This document shows, piece by piece, positions 33,130-43,969 of a DNA stretch of 64,000 nt. The DNA lies in the NCBI GenBank assembly GCA_022494885.1, contig JAGVSM010002670.1, forward strand, positions 1-64,000. Reading direction: 5' to 3'. Each line of letters begins with the position of its first letter. Positions within the stretch are counted from its first letter, which is position 1. The DNA is from Micrasema longulum (Eukaryota > Arthropoda > Insecta > Trichoptera > Brachycentridae). The translations under genes were made by a program, and so were the position numbers. The notes under the pieces are model-generated. The model was not told where the DNA came from and made no database searches. It saw nothing but the letters and a program-made list of their open reading frames with translations.

Positions 33130-33970
33130 GAAACAAAAAGTCGGTAAGTGGTTAAATACAAATATTTAATAACATTAGTCAAAAATTTTAACCACAAAGT
33201 TATTGCTTTGAACATAAATAAACCACTAAAAACTTACACAATAATAGTTTTAACGTTTTTTGTATGCTTAAAATTTTTATTACATCCAGTTTATAAATTA
33301 TATTTAATTTGTGATGAAATAAGTATAATTATATAAAGAAATAGAAGTAAAATAATAAATTGTATTTAAGAGATTGCCAACTTTGCAATGCTCAAGTAGA
33401 GGTAACTATGAATAATTTTCTGTTCAAATCTCCGTGATGTAATTCACCGCTATAATATATGGCCTTTTGTGGTGCAAAAAAAAATCTCTTTTTTTTAAGG
33501 TTCTGGATTTTGCCGGGATTGCAAGTAAGACCCTCCTCATATTCAAATCACTGCTTTAATTCATTAGAGCCACAAATTAAAAATCCCGAAATTTCGCTTT
33601 ATTGCTTAAATGAAATTCGAATAGGTCATATTTTTCTCTAAGAAAAAGACTCCCATAGATTTTGCATTATAAATTACCCAAACCCCGCAACAGCCCTTTT
33701 GATCTTTGTGTTTTAGTGGCTAACTTGAGAGCAAAACCGCCATTCTTTGGGTGATAGTTAACACAAAACTCCATACTTAGATAGATTCAACTTTTAAAAA
33801 CGCATTTTATGATATTAAAAACATATAAAAAAACAAAAGCTCATTCATGTTAAAAGTTTGATTGGGTCTACTGAAAATAGTCGAATTTCGGTTTGTTGTC
33901 CTTTTAAATTTAAGCAGCGATGTACATATTATGTTTCTCGTCATTGATTTCAACATTTTCTAAAAAAAGG
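33130..33970. other. AT-rich DNA, nothing supported
   Basis: Short chance frames only. Confidence 0.5.
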
Positions 33971-33975
33971 TAGCT

Positions 33976-34576
33976 TTATATATATAACTCCTCTGTACGT
34001 GTGATATCACTGAACTCCTTCTAAGCGGCTTAACCGATTTACGTGCGGTTTTCAGAGAAATACAGATCTTTGCAATGTGCGGGTTCGTAGATATTAAAAT
34101 CTTCAATCTTATATGTATAAAAGAAGTAAGAAGCATAAACGTTTTATTTATCGATCTACCAGGGTTGCATTCGAGGAAAATGCATTTTCAAAAAAATGGC
34201 AAGATGTAGGTTTTTCGTGAATATAAAAAGTTTATTTTTGAATGTTTACAAACAGAATTTATTTTTTGTGGATCTCAATCAATTTTTTTCCTTAAATTCC
34301 TTAAAATGTATTCCTATTTATTGTTTTAACTAGACTTTTGGTAATACTTTAATAATATTATATTCGATACATTTTTTTAAATCGTATTCCTACATAAGTT
34401 CACCCCTTCGTTGTTGAGAAGACTAGAGTTTGACGTTTGCAAAAAGAATGCCATATTTGAAAAAAATATATTTTATGTTTTGGAATTCAACCATAAACAA
34501 GTACCTAGGTACCTACTTATCAATGAAAAGTCTTTTGCCAACGTTCGGGCAGGACAACGTCTGTCGGGTCCGCTAG
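33976..34576 (+). mobile_element. non-autonomous Helitron
   Basis: The 3' end GGACAACGTCTGTCGGGTCC then GCTAG, followed by T, shows the Helitron signature: a short GACA..TGTC hairpin just upstream of a CTAG terminus inserted before T. The 5' part, ATATATAACTCCTCTGTACG and AAGCGGCTTAACCGATTTAC, resembles 5' ends of insect Helitrons. No Rep/helicase frame is present. A related copy without the 3' end lies at 51125-51625, sharing TTTGGAATTC, CATAAACAAGTACCTAGG and TACCTACTTA near its right part. Confidence 0.75.
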
Positions 34577-34579
34577 TCT

Positions 34580-35125
34580 ATTATACGATTAAAAATATTG
34601 TACGTTACACATATTTACAAAAGTGGCTATTCTTATCGAGATATGTCAAATCATTTTATGTCATCAGTTCTATGTTTGCCGTGCAGTGCGATATTGTAAA
34701 AAAATGTTTTCATGTATAACTTTTTTTAAAAAGTAATTATATAATATCTGTACCTCAGAGGCAGAGGGATGCAAATCCAAACACCAAATGTTTTACAAGA
34801 GTCTAAAGAATTAACTTTCTCCAAGTGATTTCTTATAATATATAGCATCTTTTTGTATTTTAGTAATTTAATGCATTGGTTCTTTCATTACAAAACTTAC
34901 ATTTTTTTAAAATCAATGGACATGATCATAAACTGGACACGAATATCAAAATGTTATTTTATTCTTCCGGATTTGCATCCATCTGAGGTACAGATATGTC
35001 CCTTTAAAAACGCGACATGTTTGGCCTATATAATTGTGACGTCAAGATTCGTGACGATATTCTATTTAAATTTAAACAGTCAGAAACAAAGTTCAAAATT
35101 TACCCAAATCGTAATGTATTTTTTT
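34580..35125. other. AT-rich DNA, nothing supported
   Basis: Overlapping chance frames of 60-102 codons without motifs. Confidence 0.45.
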
Positions 35126-35129
35126 TATT

Positions 35130-35960
35130 TTTTTTATTTATTTATTGCAGAAAAATAATATACATACTTAATAACAGGGAATCTATAGAAAACCAATAAA
35201 TGTTAAATAAAAACCGAGTGTTTTCTGTTTATGATAGTCTCCATCTAACATGGCACAGCCTGTTCTAAGATGGAGATTTTCTATCTTTAGAGCATAAGTA
35301 GTCCTATACTAATAAAACGATAACATAAAAAAGAAAAACTAAAACTACTTAATTATAAATGCCTAGCTAATTAAATGTAAGAATTTAAAAATCGTTATTA
35401 TACAAATATAAAGGATATATATGTGACAAGAATACATGTTACTTAAACATAAATAATATAGTATAATATATAATAAAACAAATATAAAGCAATGAAATAC
35501 ATAAAAATATAAATAATATCGGTACCAATTATATAAAATACTACGTTTTTTGATTTACATATATTTTTCAAAAAAATCTCTCGCTACACTATTTATATGT
35601 GCAGTTATTTTTATTTTAAATTTTATTATACATTTTGAGTCTTTTATATTTGGCAATAAATCATTCAATATTTTTGGAGCAATTACATTGTAATGCTTTT
35701 TACCAAAGGCGGTTGATACAAATGGGACAATACAGTTACTTTGTGATGCTGAACGAGTGTTTATATTTTGTTGGGTTCTTTTGACCTCACTTAATTTATC
35801 ATAAAATTTAAGTAGTAAGCACCTCACAAACAATTGTCTTACATGCAATATCTTTAACCCAGCGAATAGATCTTCCGTTGAATACCTCGAGGGTTTTTTG
35901 TGAATGATCTTCATGATCCATCGACCCTCATTAATATATTTATTTTTTTTAATTGTTTTT
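35130..35960 (-). pseudogene. Jockey/CR1-type LINE, C-terminal tail and 3' UTR
   Basis: The minus-strand frame 35914-35555 reads MKIIHKKPSRYSTEDLFAG, LKILHVRQLFVRCLLLKFYD and AFGKKHYNVIAPKILNDLLP. This is the usual C-terminal tail of these reverse transcriptases (IxxKxPRxxxxxLF..LxIL.IRQL...). The 3' UTR runs to about 35130 and ends in TTTATTTATTTATTG. It contains a hairpin at 35233-35285. The polymerase core is missing (5' truncation), a common fate of LINE copies. Confidence 0.8.
35233..35285 (-). other. 3' UTR hairpin of the LINE
   Basis: TCTCCATCT (35238-35246) pairs with AGATGGAGA (35268-35276), with outer GATAG/CTATC pairing. The loop contains AACATGGCACAGCCTGTTCT, closely matching the loop of the hairpin at 25445-25481. 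Confidence 0.75.
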
Positions 35961-35964
35961 CCCT

Positions 35965-36575
35965 ATCATGAGAATGACCGTTTTTTTTAAGTCAGAATTT
36001 TTGTCATTTTTATGCATCAGTTAAAAATTTAAAGTCGATATTACCCAGCCAACGCAAGGCAACGCAACGTGTAGTGAGTATGCGTTATGCGTGTCCCGCA
36101 GTAGTTACTAACTCGACCGCGGATGACATTTACCATAAACGTCTACTGCTTCCAAACAGTAGTAATGGCTCTTAATAATTACACTCTGTTATTGCAGACG
36201 ATTATAATCACTGATGAAATAAAATTTCCGCTCTCATTAATTTAATTATTTTAACCTGGTTTATGAAACTTTTGATTTGTTTTAGATAATAAAATAAATC
36301 ACAAACTCCGCGTCGCCAATTGAGTTGTTGAATATTTCAACGGATTTACGCAATGTTATTAAATACTCCAATGTTAATGATGAACTTTAAGTTTATAGAA
36401 TAATTCGTACTGTAGTGAAATAATACCTTTTGAATATTTCGAATTTACGCCAAGTAAATATATTCTTCTATCAGTCAAGGCGGATGAAAAATACCGTTCT
36501 GTGTATTAAATAGAACCACAACTTTGGACGAGTATTTTCACTGCTGCTCTCAGGTAAAGATCCTAAATAAGGAAA
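35965..36575. other. no supported feature
   Basis: A less AT-rich stretch near 36045-36140 (CAACGCAAGGCAACGCAACG) has no recognised content. Confidence 0.4.
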
Positions 36576-36579
36576 TCGA

Positions 36580-36790
36580 ATAGTGAAATTATGTAGTGGT
36601 TGGCATATTCTCCTACCATTCTTGAAGTTCTGAGTTCGATTCCTGGCAATGTGAAATATTGACATTTAAGGTTCTTTAAACTGCAATATTTCATTATTTA
36701 GACTGGCACCTGAAACGTAGGACTAATCACCGTATCTTCATTTAATTAAGGTTCAAAATACACTGCATTTAACATATGTACTTAACTTAC
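36580..36790 (+). mobile_element. SINE with a second type of tRNA-like head (type 2)
   Basis: ATTATGTAGTGGTTGGCATA and GAGTTCGATTCCTGGCA form tRNA-like A and B boxes. AAACTGCAATATTTCATTAT and GACTGGCACCTGAAACGTAG follow. The head matches the minus-strand copy at 61331-61496. The later body resembles the main SINE, so the two families share a body. Confidence 0.7.
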
Positions 36791-36799
36791 AAGTTCTTT

Positions 36800-37335
36800 A
36801 GAATTTCTTGTACCCAACAGAACAAGACTCGATACTACATTTAATTTGCCAGTACCTAGGACTAACTCAAGGAAAACGACTTTTTCTTTAGAGCATGTCA
36901 TTATTATAATACTGATCTCTCCGGTCACGCAGACATTTTTCATCTCTTCTATATGAAATAAAGAAGATTTTTTATAGATAGTACACCCGTTTAGTCATAC
37001 AATATCAGTAATTATGTATGTACTCATATATTTTATACCTTTTACATTATTTTTATATAACTTTTTTTCTTTTATTATTCTTTAAATTTAAATTTATCTT
37101 GTTTCTATTTACTTTATTTTTATAACTGTATATAAATAAATGTATTTTTATTTTATTTGCTTGTTCTAAGTGCCCAACATTTTTCAATTATCAAATCGCT
37201 TTTATTTTGATAATGTACTTAATCAAAAGCTTACACCACTGTGGAAAATTTATATTGACTTTTTTCACAATTTTCGTTTATATATATTCTTATTTTCTGT
37301 ATACAAATAAAGGTAAATAAATAAAAATAACAACA
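36800..37335. other. AT-rich DNA with possible LINE tail at 37270-37330
   Basis: TGTATACAAATAAAGGTAAA followed by TAAATAAA at about 37298-37325 has the look of a LINE 3' terminus. No coding remnant is seen. Confidence 0.3.
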
Positions 37336-37339
37336 GAGA

Positions 37340-37540
37340 TGAAGAACATTTTAGAGAGGGTAATACAGAAGTCTAGGCATTTACAGGGCTTATGACCTGT
37401 CAATGACTGGTTTAAGTGGCCACTTATCACACTGTGTAACATTCACCTTTCTGCCCATATTTGAACATCTATATTCCTTCAATTCTTTCATCTGTTGATG
37501 TTTGTGACGCGAAAGAGCTGAAACCTTTATTTATAATGCA
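37340..37540 (+). repeat. dispersed repeat family A, forward copy
   Basis: GAACATTTTAGAGAGGGTAA, AAGTCTAGGCATTTACAGGG, CTTATGACCTGTCAATGACT, GGTTTAAGTGGCCACTTATC and AGAGCTGAAACCTTTATT. It joins directly to a SINE tail at 37541. Confidence 0.75.
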
Positions 37541-37618
37541 ACACTTAAACACCGCATTTAGTTTACCAATACAGCGTCCTAGGCATCAATGGGAGCAAAA
37601 GGGAGAATGATGGTGAAA
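37541..37618 (+). mobile_element. SINE 3' fragment fused to family A
   Basis: ACACCGCATTTAGTTTACCA, ATACAGCGTCCTAGGCATCA and AAGGGAGAATGATGG match the SINE 3' region. Confidence 0.65.
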
Positions 37619-37689
37619 TAAAAAATACGGTTAACTAACACCATCTGTGCAAACGATCAAATATCGCAAAAAATTCAGCGTTTATGACA

Positions 37690-38040
37690 GATTTATAAGC
37701 ACTGCCTAGACTCTATAATGACTGCAATCTTAATTGGGCACCCGCTTAAGATTATGACGTTCACCCCGTCCTGTAGTAACGATTCAATGATTCCTTCGTC
37801 CAGGCAACTTTGGTCACGTCGTTTGGGGGTTAATCCCCTACCGACCGATGGGGGTAATACCGACCCCCTGCCCTCAGTAGGAATTCGGTTTTACCCCCAC
37901 CGTGTAAGTACTCACCTCTCTCGGCCGCACTTTAACGATTCACTGCTCGTAGCTGTTTCTGGAGTGCTGCAGTCCTTTATACCAAAACCAGAGGAATAGC
38001 TATTGACACTGCTCTCATTCAAACCTTCAAAAGAGACATA
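37690..38040 (+). other. GC-richer block with a 93-codon frame, unrecognised
   Basis: It contains GTCGTTTGGGGGTTAATCCC, CTACCGACCGATGGGGGTAA and CCCCCACCGTGTAAGTACTC. The frame 37718-37999 (+) has no known motif. The block has sharp composition borders like an inserted repeat. An exon cannot be excluded because GTGTAAGTA resembles a splice donor. Confidence 0.25.
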
Positions 38041-38450
38041 CATCCCCCTGAGGTGACAGTAACAGATTTTTGTTTTGTTTTTTTAGTTCCGTTTGTATGT
38101 ACGTTTCAGTTGATTCTCTATCTATGTATGTAGTTTACTCTTAAAAATGAGGAAAGCTTTCGAAAGCAGTATTTTTATATCCTTACTTTTTTTTACTATT
38201 TGAAATAAACATCCGTCTCTTTCTTTGGAGTAAAATAAAATCATTAAATTTTCTTTTTAATTGAATAAGAGCGTTGAGTTAAGAATAATGGTTTAGGTAC
38301 ATATTTATTTATAGACTTGCTGAATTAAAAATAAATTATTAAAATAGAGAATTTACAAGCACAAGAGTCACAAAGTGATCGTTCGTATATAGCAAAATAC
38401 TTATTTTGATCGCGTTAGAGTGACAAAGATTGACAGAAGAAACATAGTTG
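38041..38450. other. AT-rich DNA, nothing supported
   Basis: No gene or repeat match. Confidence 0.45.
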
Positions 38451-38454
38451 ATGT

Positions 38455-38705
38455 TTGATGCGTGTATTTATTACACGGCAGATAAATAATCGATTAAATT
38501 ATGTCGCAGAAGTGTTACGGCGATGATGAGATAAATTTCCTACACTTGAATACTTGCTGAAACTGGGTGACTGCGTTGAGCTGACTTGTTGGGCACTGTA
38601 CGGGCGGACTATTTGAGATGATTGGGCGTTACCACGCCCCGTGGTCTCTTTATATGCCACGTTCCTTTCTTCTTCATATCTCCATGGCACGAATGCAATG
38701 CGGGA
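38455..38705 (-). mobile_element. possible solo LTR
   Basis: On the minus strand GCATATAAAGAGACCACGG (TATA-like, about 38652) is followed about 170 bases later by GTGTAATAAATACACG (polyadenylation-like, about 38470). The block is less AT-rich than its surroundings and has a 63-codon frame (38690-38499) rich in S and Q with no known domain. A TATA box and AATAAA at this spacing suit an LTR. No paired LTR, primer-binding site or clear target duplication is seen. Confidence 0.25.
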
Positions 38706-39240
38706 CGTCGCTCTTATCTAGACGGACGTTTTCGGTCCAAAACTGTTTTTCTTGCAGAATATAATGTTTTGAATTCAATTTAAAATGTTGATTTAGTTCA
38801 TCGCATGTTGCTCTATATTCCAAGTGAAATTTTTGCACGTCTATGGGTCATCGATCAATGGACTATGAACCCACAGATGTATGTGTTACGAATGAACTTA
38901 TGAAACGAAGGCATGATATGCTGATCGGTCTGATCCGTGCGTTGTTGCCAACTATCGTTTGATATATGCGTTGTCGGTAGTTATGCTCTCGGATCACGGC
39001 AATCAAAAGGAATTGATTGACATTTGAGATCCTTAACCAGGTATTTAAAAATGAAGGCAATATATTTGTTCATCTAATGCTCCATCTAACTAATAATTAT
39101 AAGATATGAAAAAATTAGCGCAAATATATCTATTTTTTTATTTAAAGTTTACAATACCTCTACCATTGATATATGTGTGTGATATTTGTATCAGTTATAT
39201 AAAACAGCTTATACTGATATTTTGAAGTTTCAAAATATCC
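38706..39240. other. mixed-composition DNA, nothing recognised
   Basis: Less AT-rich than average up to 39040. The 65-codon minus-strand frame at 38863-39060 has no recognisable motif. Confidence 0.35.
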
Positions 39241-39244
39241 ATGT

Positions 39245-39440
39245 AATAGGGAAGCAGAATAACACGGTAACCAGACACCAGAGTGCATAACGTTGCCGCC
39301 ATTTTTCCACCCTCTCGAACTTCCGGTCGGCGAGAATTAACGCAGTATCCCTTCCGGTCTGCACCCTGATCCAGTTACAAATACTCTTCTTGCGTTTAGC
39401 TGTTTCATTCTTCGACCAGACTAATTATTTCTGTGTTCTG
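39245..39440. promoter_or_regulatory. less AT-rich patch with YY1/Pho-like site, candidate promoter
   Basis: GTTGCCGCCATTTTT contains the GCCATTTT core used by Pho/YY1 proteins, next to CGAACTTCCGGTCGGCGAG, which has an ETS-like TTCCGG. These motif types are common in insect housekeeping promoters. No exon is shown. Confidence 0.25.
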
Positions 39441-39444
39441 AGCT

Positions 39445-42230
39445 ATGAAATCAAATGTTTGTTTTTGCTTAGCGTATTTGCATTATTTTAGTGTTAATTA
39501 CGTTATTCGAAACTTTCTCGGATTATTTTAATGAACCAACATTACAAACCACGTGACAATTATGTTTCGTTTTATTTAATTCAGAAATGTGATACGGTTA
39601 AATAAAAGAAAAAAACATAAATTGAAACTTTAAAACTATTTTTGTAAAAAAAAATTTTGAGCAATTTTTTTACTTTATATTATGTATTCATATTTTTAAG
39701 ATTAAAAAATTATAATCTACCTTTAAAACCTAGTTTATAATTTTTGTTTATTGTTATTAACACTCTTGTTATTATTAAATTCAAAATTCATTAATAAAGT
39801 CATGTGTTCTTGACATGGGTTACCCCACTGAGAAAACATTCAATTGAATGCTGCAAAAATGAATAAATAAATAAAACAAATAATACAGAAAAAAAACAAT
39901 AATTTAAAATATTATGAGAATTTGATAGAAGTCTATTGTTTATTATATTTTGTTTGGTATAACAAGGGAATTCGGATTATTTTTACCTCCACATTATGTA
40001 ACAATTTTATTTGTTGATACTGCATCAAATTTCATAAATCTTTTGTTTCATTAACATATGTATTATATTTCAAGTAAACGTTTTACGATTGTAATAAGTA
40101 TTTATGAATATACGGTATTCTTTGATCATGACGTTTTGTATTATATTTATTTTTTAATATACACGGCACGCAGTGCCATTTACAATACAAAAATACATAT
40201 TTAATAGAATATTTACACTTCAATATAATATGAAAAATTATAAAATTAAAAAAGTACCATGTTCCATAAATATTATAATATATGAGTTTCATGTAAAAAA
40301 CGTGCTTAGATTTAGAATATAATAATGTCAATTTAAATAGTATAAAATGCAAACAATGTGTGCATATAAAATAAAAATTAATTTTATAAAAAGTTTTTTT
40401 TTAAGGAACGAAATGCAAATAGGTATATTTAATACAAAGAGCAAAAAAATATTTAAAATCTTAGTATACACGTAAATACAGAATAGTACCTATACAAAAA
40501 GTAAACATAAAAATTACCGTTCACCATCTTTAAAATTTTTAAAAACAGTTGATTTATATTAACAACTATACTTTATGTTAAGAATATCAGCAACGTCAGA
40601 ATAGTTATTGCCGAGTTCATGAAGTCGAATCAGAATAGCATTGTAAGAATTCGCGTATTGTTGCATCAAAAGAGGCACTTGACGAGTCCTTCGCCCAGGT
40701 ACGTTGAAGTTAATGAGTGCTAATAGTTTTGAGGCAGTCTCATGTAAAGTTACCAACCTTAAATAAATTCAATCAATTTATAATTGTTCTTCTCGCAGTT
40801 AGTTTAAACAAGTTTAAAGAATTTAATATGAAGTCATGTTTGACTAATTTTTTTTTTCCGAGTTTAAAGTTAACGAATCCTTAAAAAATATTTTTAGCTC
40901 TTTCAGGAGTATATTGATGTAAACTGTGAACTATGAACTATATTTAGGTTCTCATAGTAATAAATTGATTATGGAAACAAAACTTTTTATTTTATAGTGA
41001 TATGCAAAGTTTTACAAGCATGCAATTCTAAGAAAAAGTTGTTTATCTTTTGTTTTCCCTTAATTTATTTATTGTTTTTCCGTTTGTTTTATAGTTTCTT
41101 TGGTGAGTAAATATCGCTTTTATAATTCCTATTTATAACCTATTCTCCTCTGCGGATGCGAATCGTGTCCCTTCACTGGAGACCAAAACAGTAAACTATT
41201 GAGTTTTGAGAATATGTGTCTCTGTGTATAATAAATACTGGGTTTTATGACTCTATGAGAAATGTAATTTTTATTCGTTTAATTTTTTGTACACAATGTT
41301 AATTGTACATTCTTCCAACTAACCAATAAAATAAAAGTTTTGTTTTTATAATTCAAGTTAAGAACATATTTAGTAGAGAATAAAGATAAAAAAAACCGCT
41401 AAAGATGTTTAAAAATATAAATAAATTTATTTATATTATAAATTATCTTAACCTTTCACTGTTCTAAAAACACCCGCACGTTGCGGTGCTATGTAGTCAC
41501 TATACATAAAAAAAATAAGAGGTTTTAAAAGGCAAAAATGGAGTTTTTATGGGGAATGGCTTTAATTAACCATAATTTAATTCAAATATCATAGTAATAA
41601 TTCAAATCTAACTGCTGAAAACATGAAAAAACCATTGGGTATCGCTAACGACTCGTGCAAAACGTGCACCCTCGCCAACTTCCTGAAAGCTACTAAGTAG
41701 CTAGTACTGGACTACGTGACTGGACATGTAGTGAACGTGTAACGCCAGGTGTTATTGGTATACTGTGAATTTATTTTTGATGAAATTTGTAATTTATCCC
41801 CGATTTCCGATAAAATGCTTTTTTTATGCCTAATAAGTACTTATTCTTTTATAACAAGTTATTTCAGACGATACATCAATGTGTAATGGAGGAATACTGA
41901 AAATCTTAACCCAATACTTATTCTATTTATAGAGATATTATAGTTATTAGACGCAATGTGTACTAGCTACACATCACCGGGGAGGGAAGGTTAAAAAAAT
42001 ACCATGTACCATACCAATGTACCACTAAATTTTAAAGTGAGACTACCCCGCAACCTTCGACCAAGACTACAAAAGGTGAATGGGCCATACACTGCGGATG
42101 TTTTTCGAGGGCATTAACGCATTATCAATACTTTACAAAGCATTAGGCTCTCGCGGTCCTGGAAGTCCTCGGTTGGCGGTTCGTCGGCATTTCTACTACA
42201 GGACGCGGACCTGACCCTTTATTATATATC
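39445..42230. other. AT-rich DNA; one orphan frame at 40559-40756 (-)
   Basis: Nearly all is AT-rich noncoding sequence. The minus-strand frame at 40756-40559 is only 65 codons but has balanced amino-acid use (LHETASKLLALINFNVPG ... ADILNIKYSC). It follows a splice-acceptor-like TTTATTTAAG. I do not recognise it. A terminal exon or transposon fragment is possible. Confidence 0.2.
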
Positions 42231-42234
42231 GTCG

Positions 42235-42560
42235 GTACACTGATAAAAACGTAACTGGAACATTTTATCAAAATTACGTTGCCAAGTCACACAATCGTTT
42301 AAGGAATTAATTACTTTAAAAATCTTCATGTCATCGGCAAACAGCAATATTTCCACATCATCAAATACACCCATTATATCAAAAACAAAGATGATGAACA
42401 GTATTCGGCCCAGATGGGAACCCTGAGGAACACCACTAGTAGCACAGAAAGATTGGGATAAAGTGTTACTAATTTTTTTACCGTTAGTATTCTATCAGTC
42501 AAGTAGCTTTGAAACCATTTAATCATGGGACCACTTATTCCTAGATTTGATAGATTGGCG
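42235..42560 (-). pseudogene. Jockey-type LINE reverse transcriptase fragment
   Basis: On the minus strand it reads NLGISGPMIKWFQSYLTDRI in one frame. After a frameshift it reads TSGVPQGSHLGRILFIIF, VEILLFADDMKIFKVI and CVTWQRNFDKM. These are the polymerase motifs WFxSYLxxR, SGVPQGSxLGP and the catalytic FADD. The active-site residues survive but the frame is broken. Both flanks of the RT are missing, and a family A piece abuts at 42565. Confidence 0.9.
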
Positions 42561-42564
42561 AAAT

Positions 42565-42720
42565 GTGGATGTTTAAACACGAGCAGAATGGTGAATGTTG
42601 CACAGTGTGTAAAATGGCCACTTAAACCAGTCAACGACAAGTCATGAACCCTGTAAATGCCTAGACTTCCATATTTCCTTCTCAAAAATGGTTTTTTTCT
42701 GTTGCAACAAATTAAGATTG
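42565..42720 (-). repeat. dispersed repeat family A, reverse copy
   Basis: GAATGTTGCACAGTGTGTAA, AATGGCCACTTAAACCAGTC, CCTGTAAATGCCTAGACTTC and TCTGTTGCAACAAATTAAG. It joins the LINE fragment at its left. Confidence 0.75.
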
Positions 42721-42724
42721 ACTT

Positions 42725-43120
42725 TCTTACAATATTTTTGGGTAAAAAATTAACACTTAAAATCTCTCCGTACGCATATAAAATATCTTATTTTTTAATA
42801 TGTTCAACTAATTTTAAAAAGGCTTAATAGTAATCATGCATATCTAAACATTATTTTTAGGGTCTGATATAATTATATTGTCTAAACATTATAATTCTGT
42901 TTTTTACAATTACTAAATTGTAAAAGTTTATTGAGCTTTGATAAACAGCGATCAGTTGCTTGTCTTAACACCACCTTCGTTTTGTTACAAATCTTAGTTG
43001 TAAATAGCTTAATACACGTCCACTATAGAAGTCTAATTCAAATTATCAGCGACCAGTATCAGTCCTAATGGAAGAAATCCCGAAATTGATTCTAGACTGA
43101 AAATAAATAATTCGCCCCCT
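42725..43120. other. AT-rich DNA, nothing supported
   Basis: No repeat or coding match seen. Confidence 0.5.
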
Positions 43121-43124
43121 GATC

Positions 43125-43400
43125 GGCCGCATTCATTATGCAAACGCGTTTAACACTTGCGCCGGCCGCGGGCGAGGGGGCCCGCCACCTGTCGCTCGGG
43201 GCGCGTGCGCCGCCCGCGCCGCGACGCCGCCGCCCGCCGCGCCGCTCGCCGCTCGCGCTCAGTCCAAGCGCGGACATCGTGCGGAGCGCACACCTCGCGC
43301 CCTCAAATCTCCGGAACATTTTCTCGCGAGTGCGACCGTCTTTTGTTGACTTTTGTCGGGGGTTCACTTGGCCCGCGTCTCGAACCGCCGATCAAGGGTA
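43125..43400 (+). promoter_or_regulatory. strong CpG-rich island with initiator-like motif
   Basis: This is the most GC- and CpG-rich stretch of the window (GCGCCGGCCGCGGGCGAGGG, GCCGCCCGCCGCGCCGC). At 43259-43264 TCAGTC matches the insect initiator, with the A at 43261 as a possible start site. A donor-like AAGGGTACT follows near 43395. Overlapping frames on both strands (43092-43477) are expected from GC-rich DNA and are not taken as genes. In this AT-rich genome it is the best promoter or first-exon candidate. The strand is assumed from the initiator. Confidence 0.45.
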
Positions 43401-43733
43401 CTCATGAATTATTATGCCCACGTGTCAAATGTATCCCATTCTGGGCTACTTTGTACTTACCTAATCCGAATGTGTAAATTGTTTTATTTTCGGAAAATCA
43501 CATACTGAATTTCATTGTCACATAAAAAATCACACAAATTTTTATTATTCTTACGCTACATTTTAAGTTTATTAGAGGTCGTATGCATAATATAAACGTT
43601 CCGAAAATATCACAGATTTACAGATTTGTTTTAAAAAATTGTGCGCGGAATAAAAAATAACTATTTCTAAAATAATCCTTTGATAATTTTTCGAAATGAC
43701 ATAAAAATAAATTGTACTGTTTTATGTTCGAAA

Positions 43734-43860
43734 CAGCTGTTGAATATACTGTGAAGTGATAATTTAAGTTAAAGTATGTAAGTGGACTGACGAAGATTTT
43801 CTACAAGAGTATTTCTTAACTGCTGACCATGTTAGATAAGAGATCGAGTGATTTAAGGTA
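43734..43860 (+). other. candidate host 5' exon with start codon
   Basis: A CAG acceptor-like site (TTTATGTTCGAAACAG) ends at about 43733. ATG at 43829 sits in TGCTGACCATG. The frame reads MLDKRSSDLR and then meets AAGGTATTT at 43854-43862, a plausible splice donor. Read through, the frame stops at 43961-43963 after 44 codons. It lies about 430 bp downstream of the CpG-rich island. No protein family is recognised, and the exon is conjectural. Confidence 0.2.
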
Positions 43861-43969
43861 TTTAATTAGATGTTTGTGCCATCGATGTGCTTTTAATTTT
43901 AAAACGTTTAAGGCTACAATTTTGGGGCTTTTTACTAGCCCTTCAAAAGTTCACCAAAAATAACTTCTG

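Noticed and set aside
43092..43477. Overlapping ORFs on both strands over the CpG island
   Set aside because: GC-rich DNA lacks stop codons by chance. Arg/Ala/Pro-rich frames on opposite strands cannot all be real.
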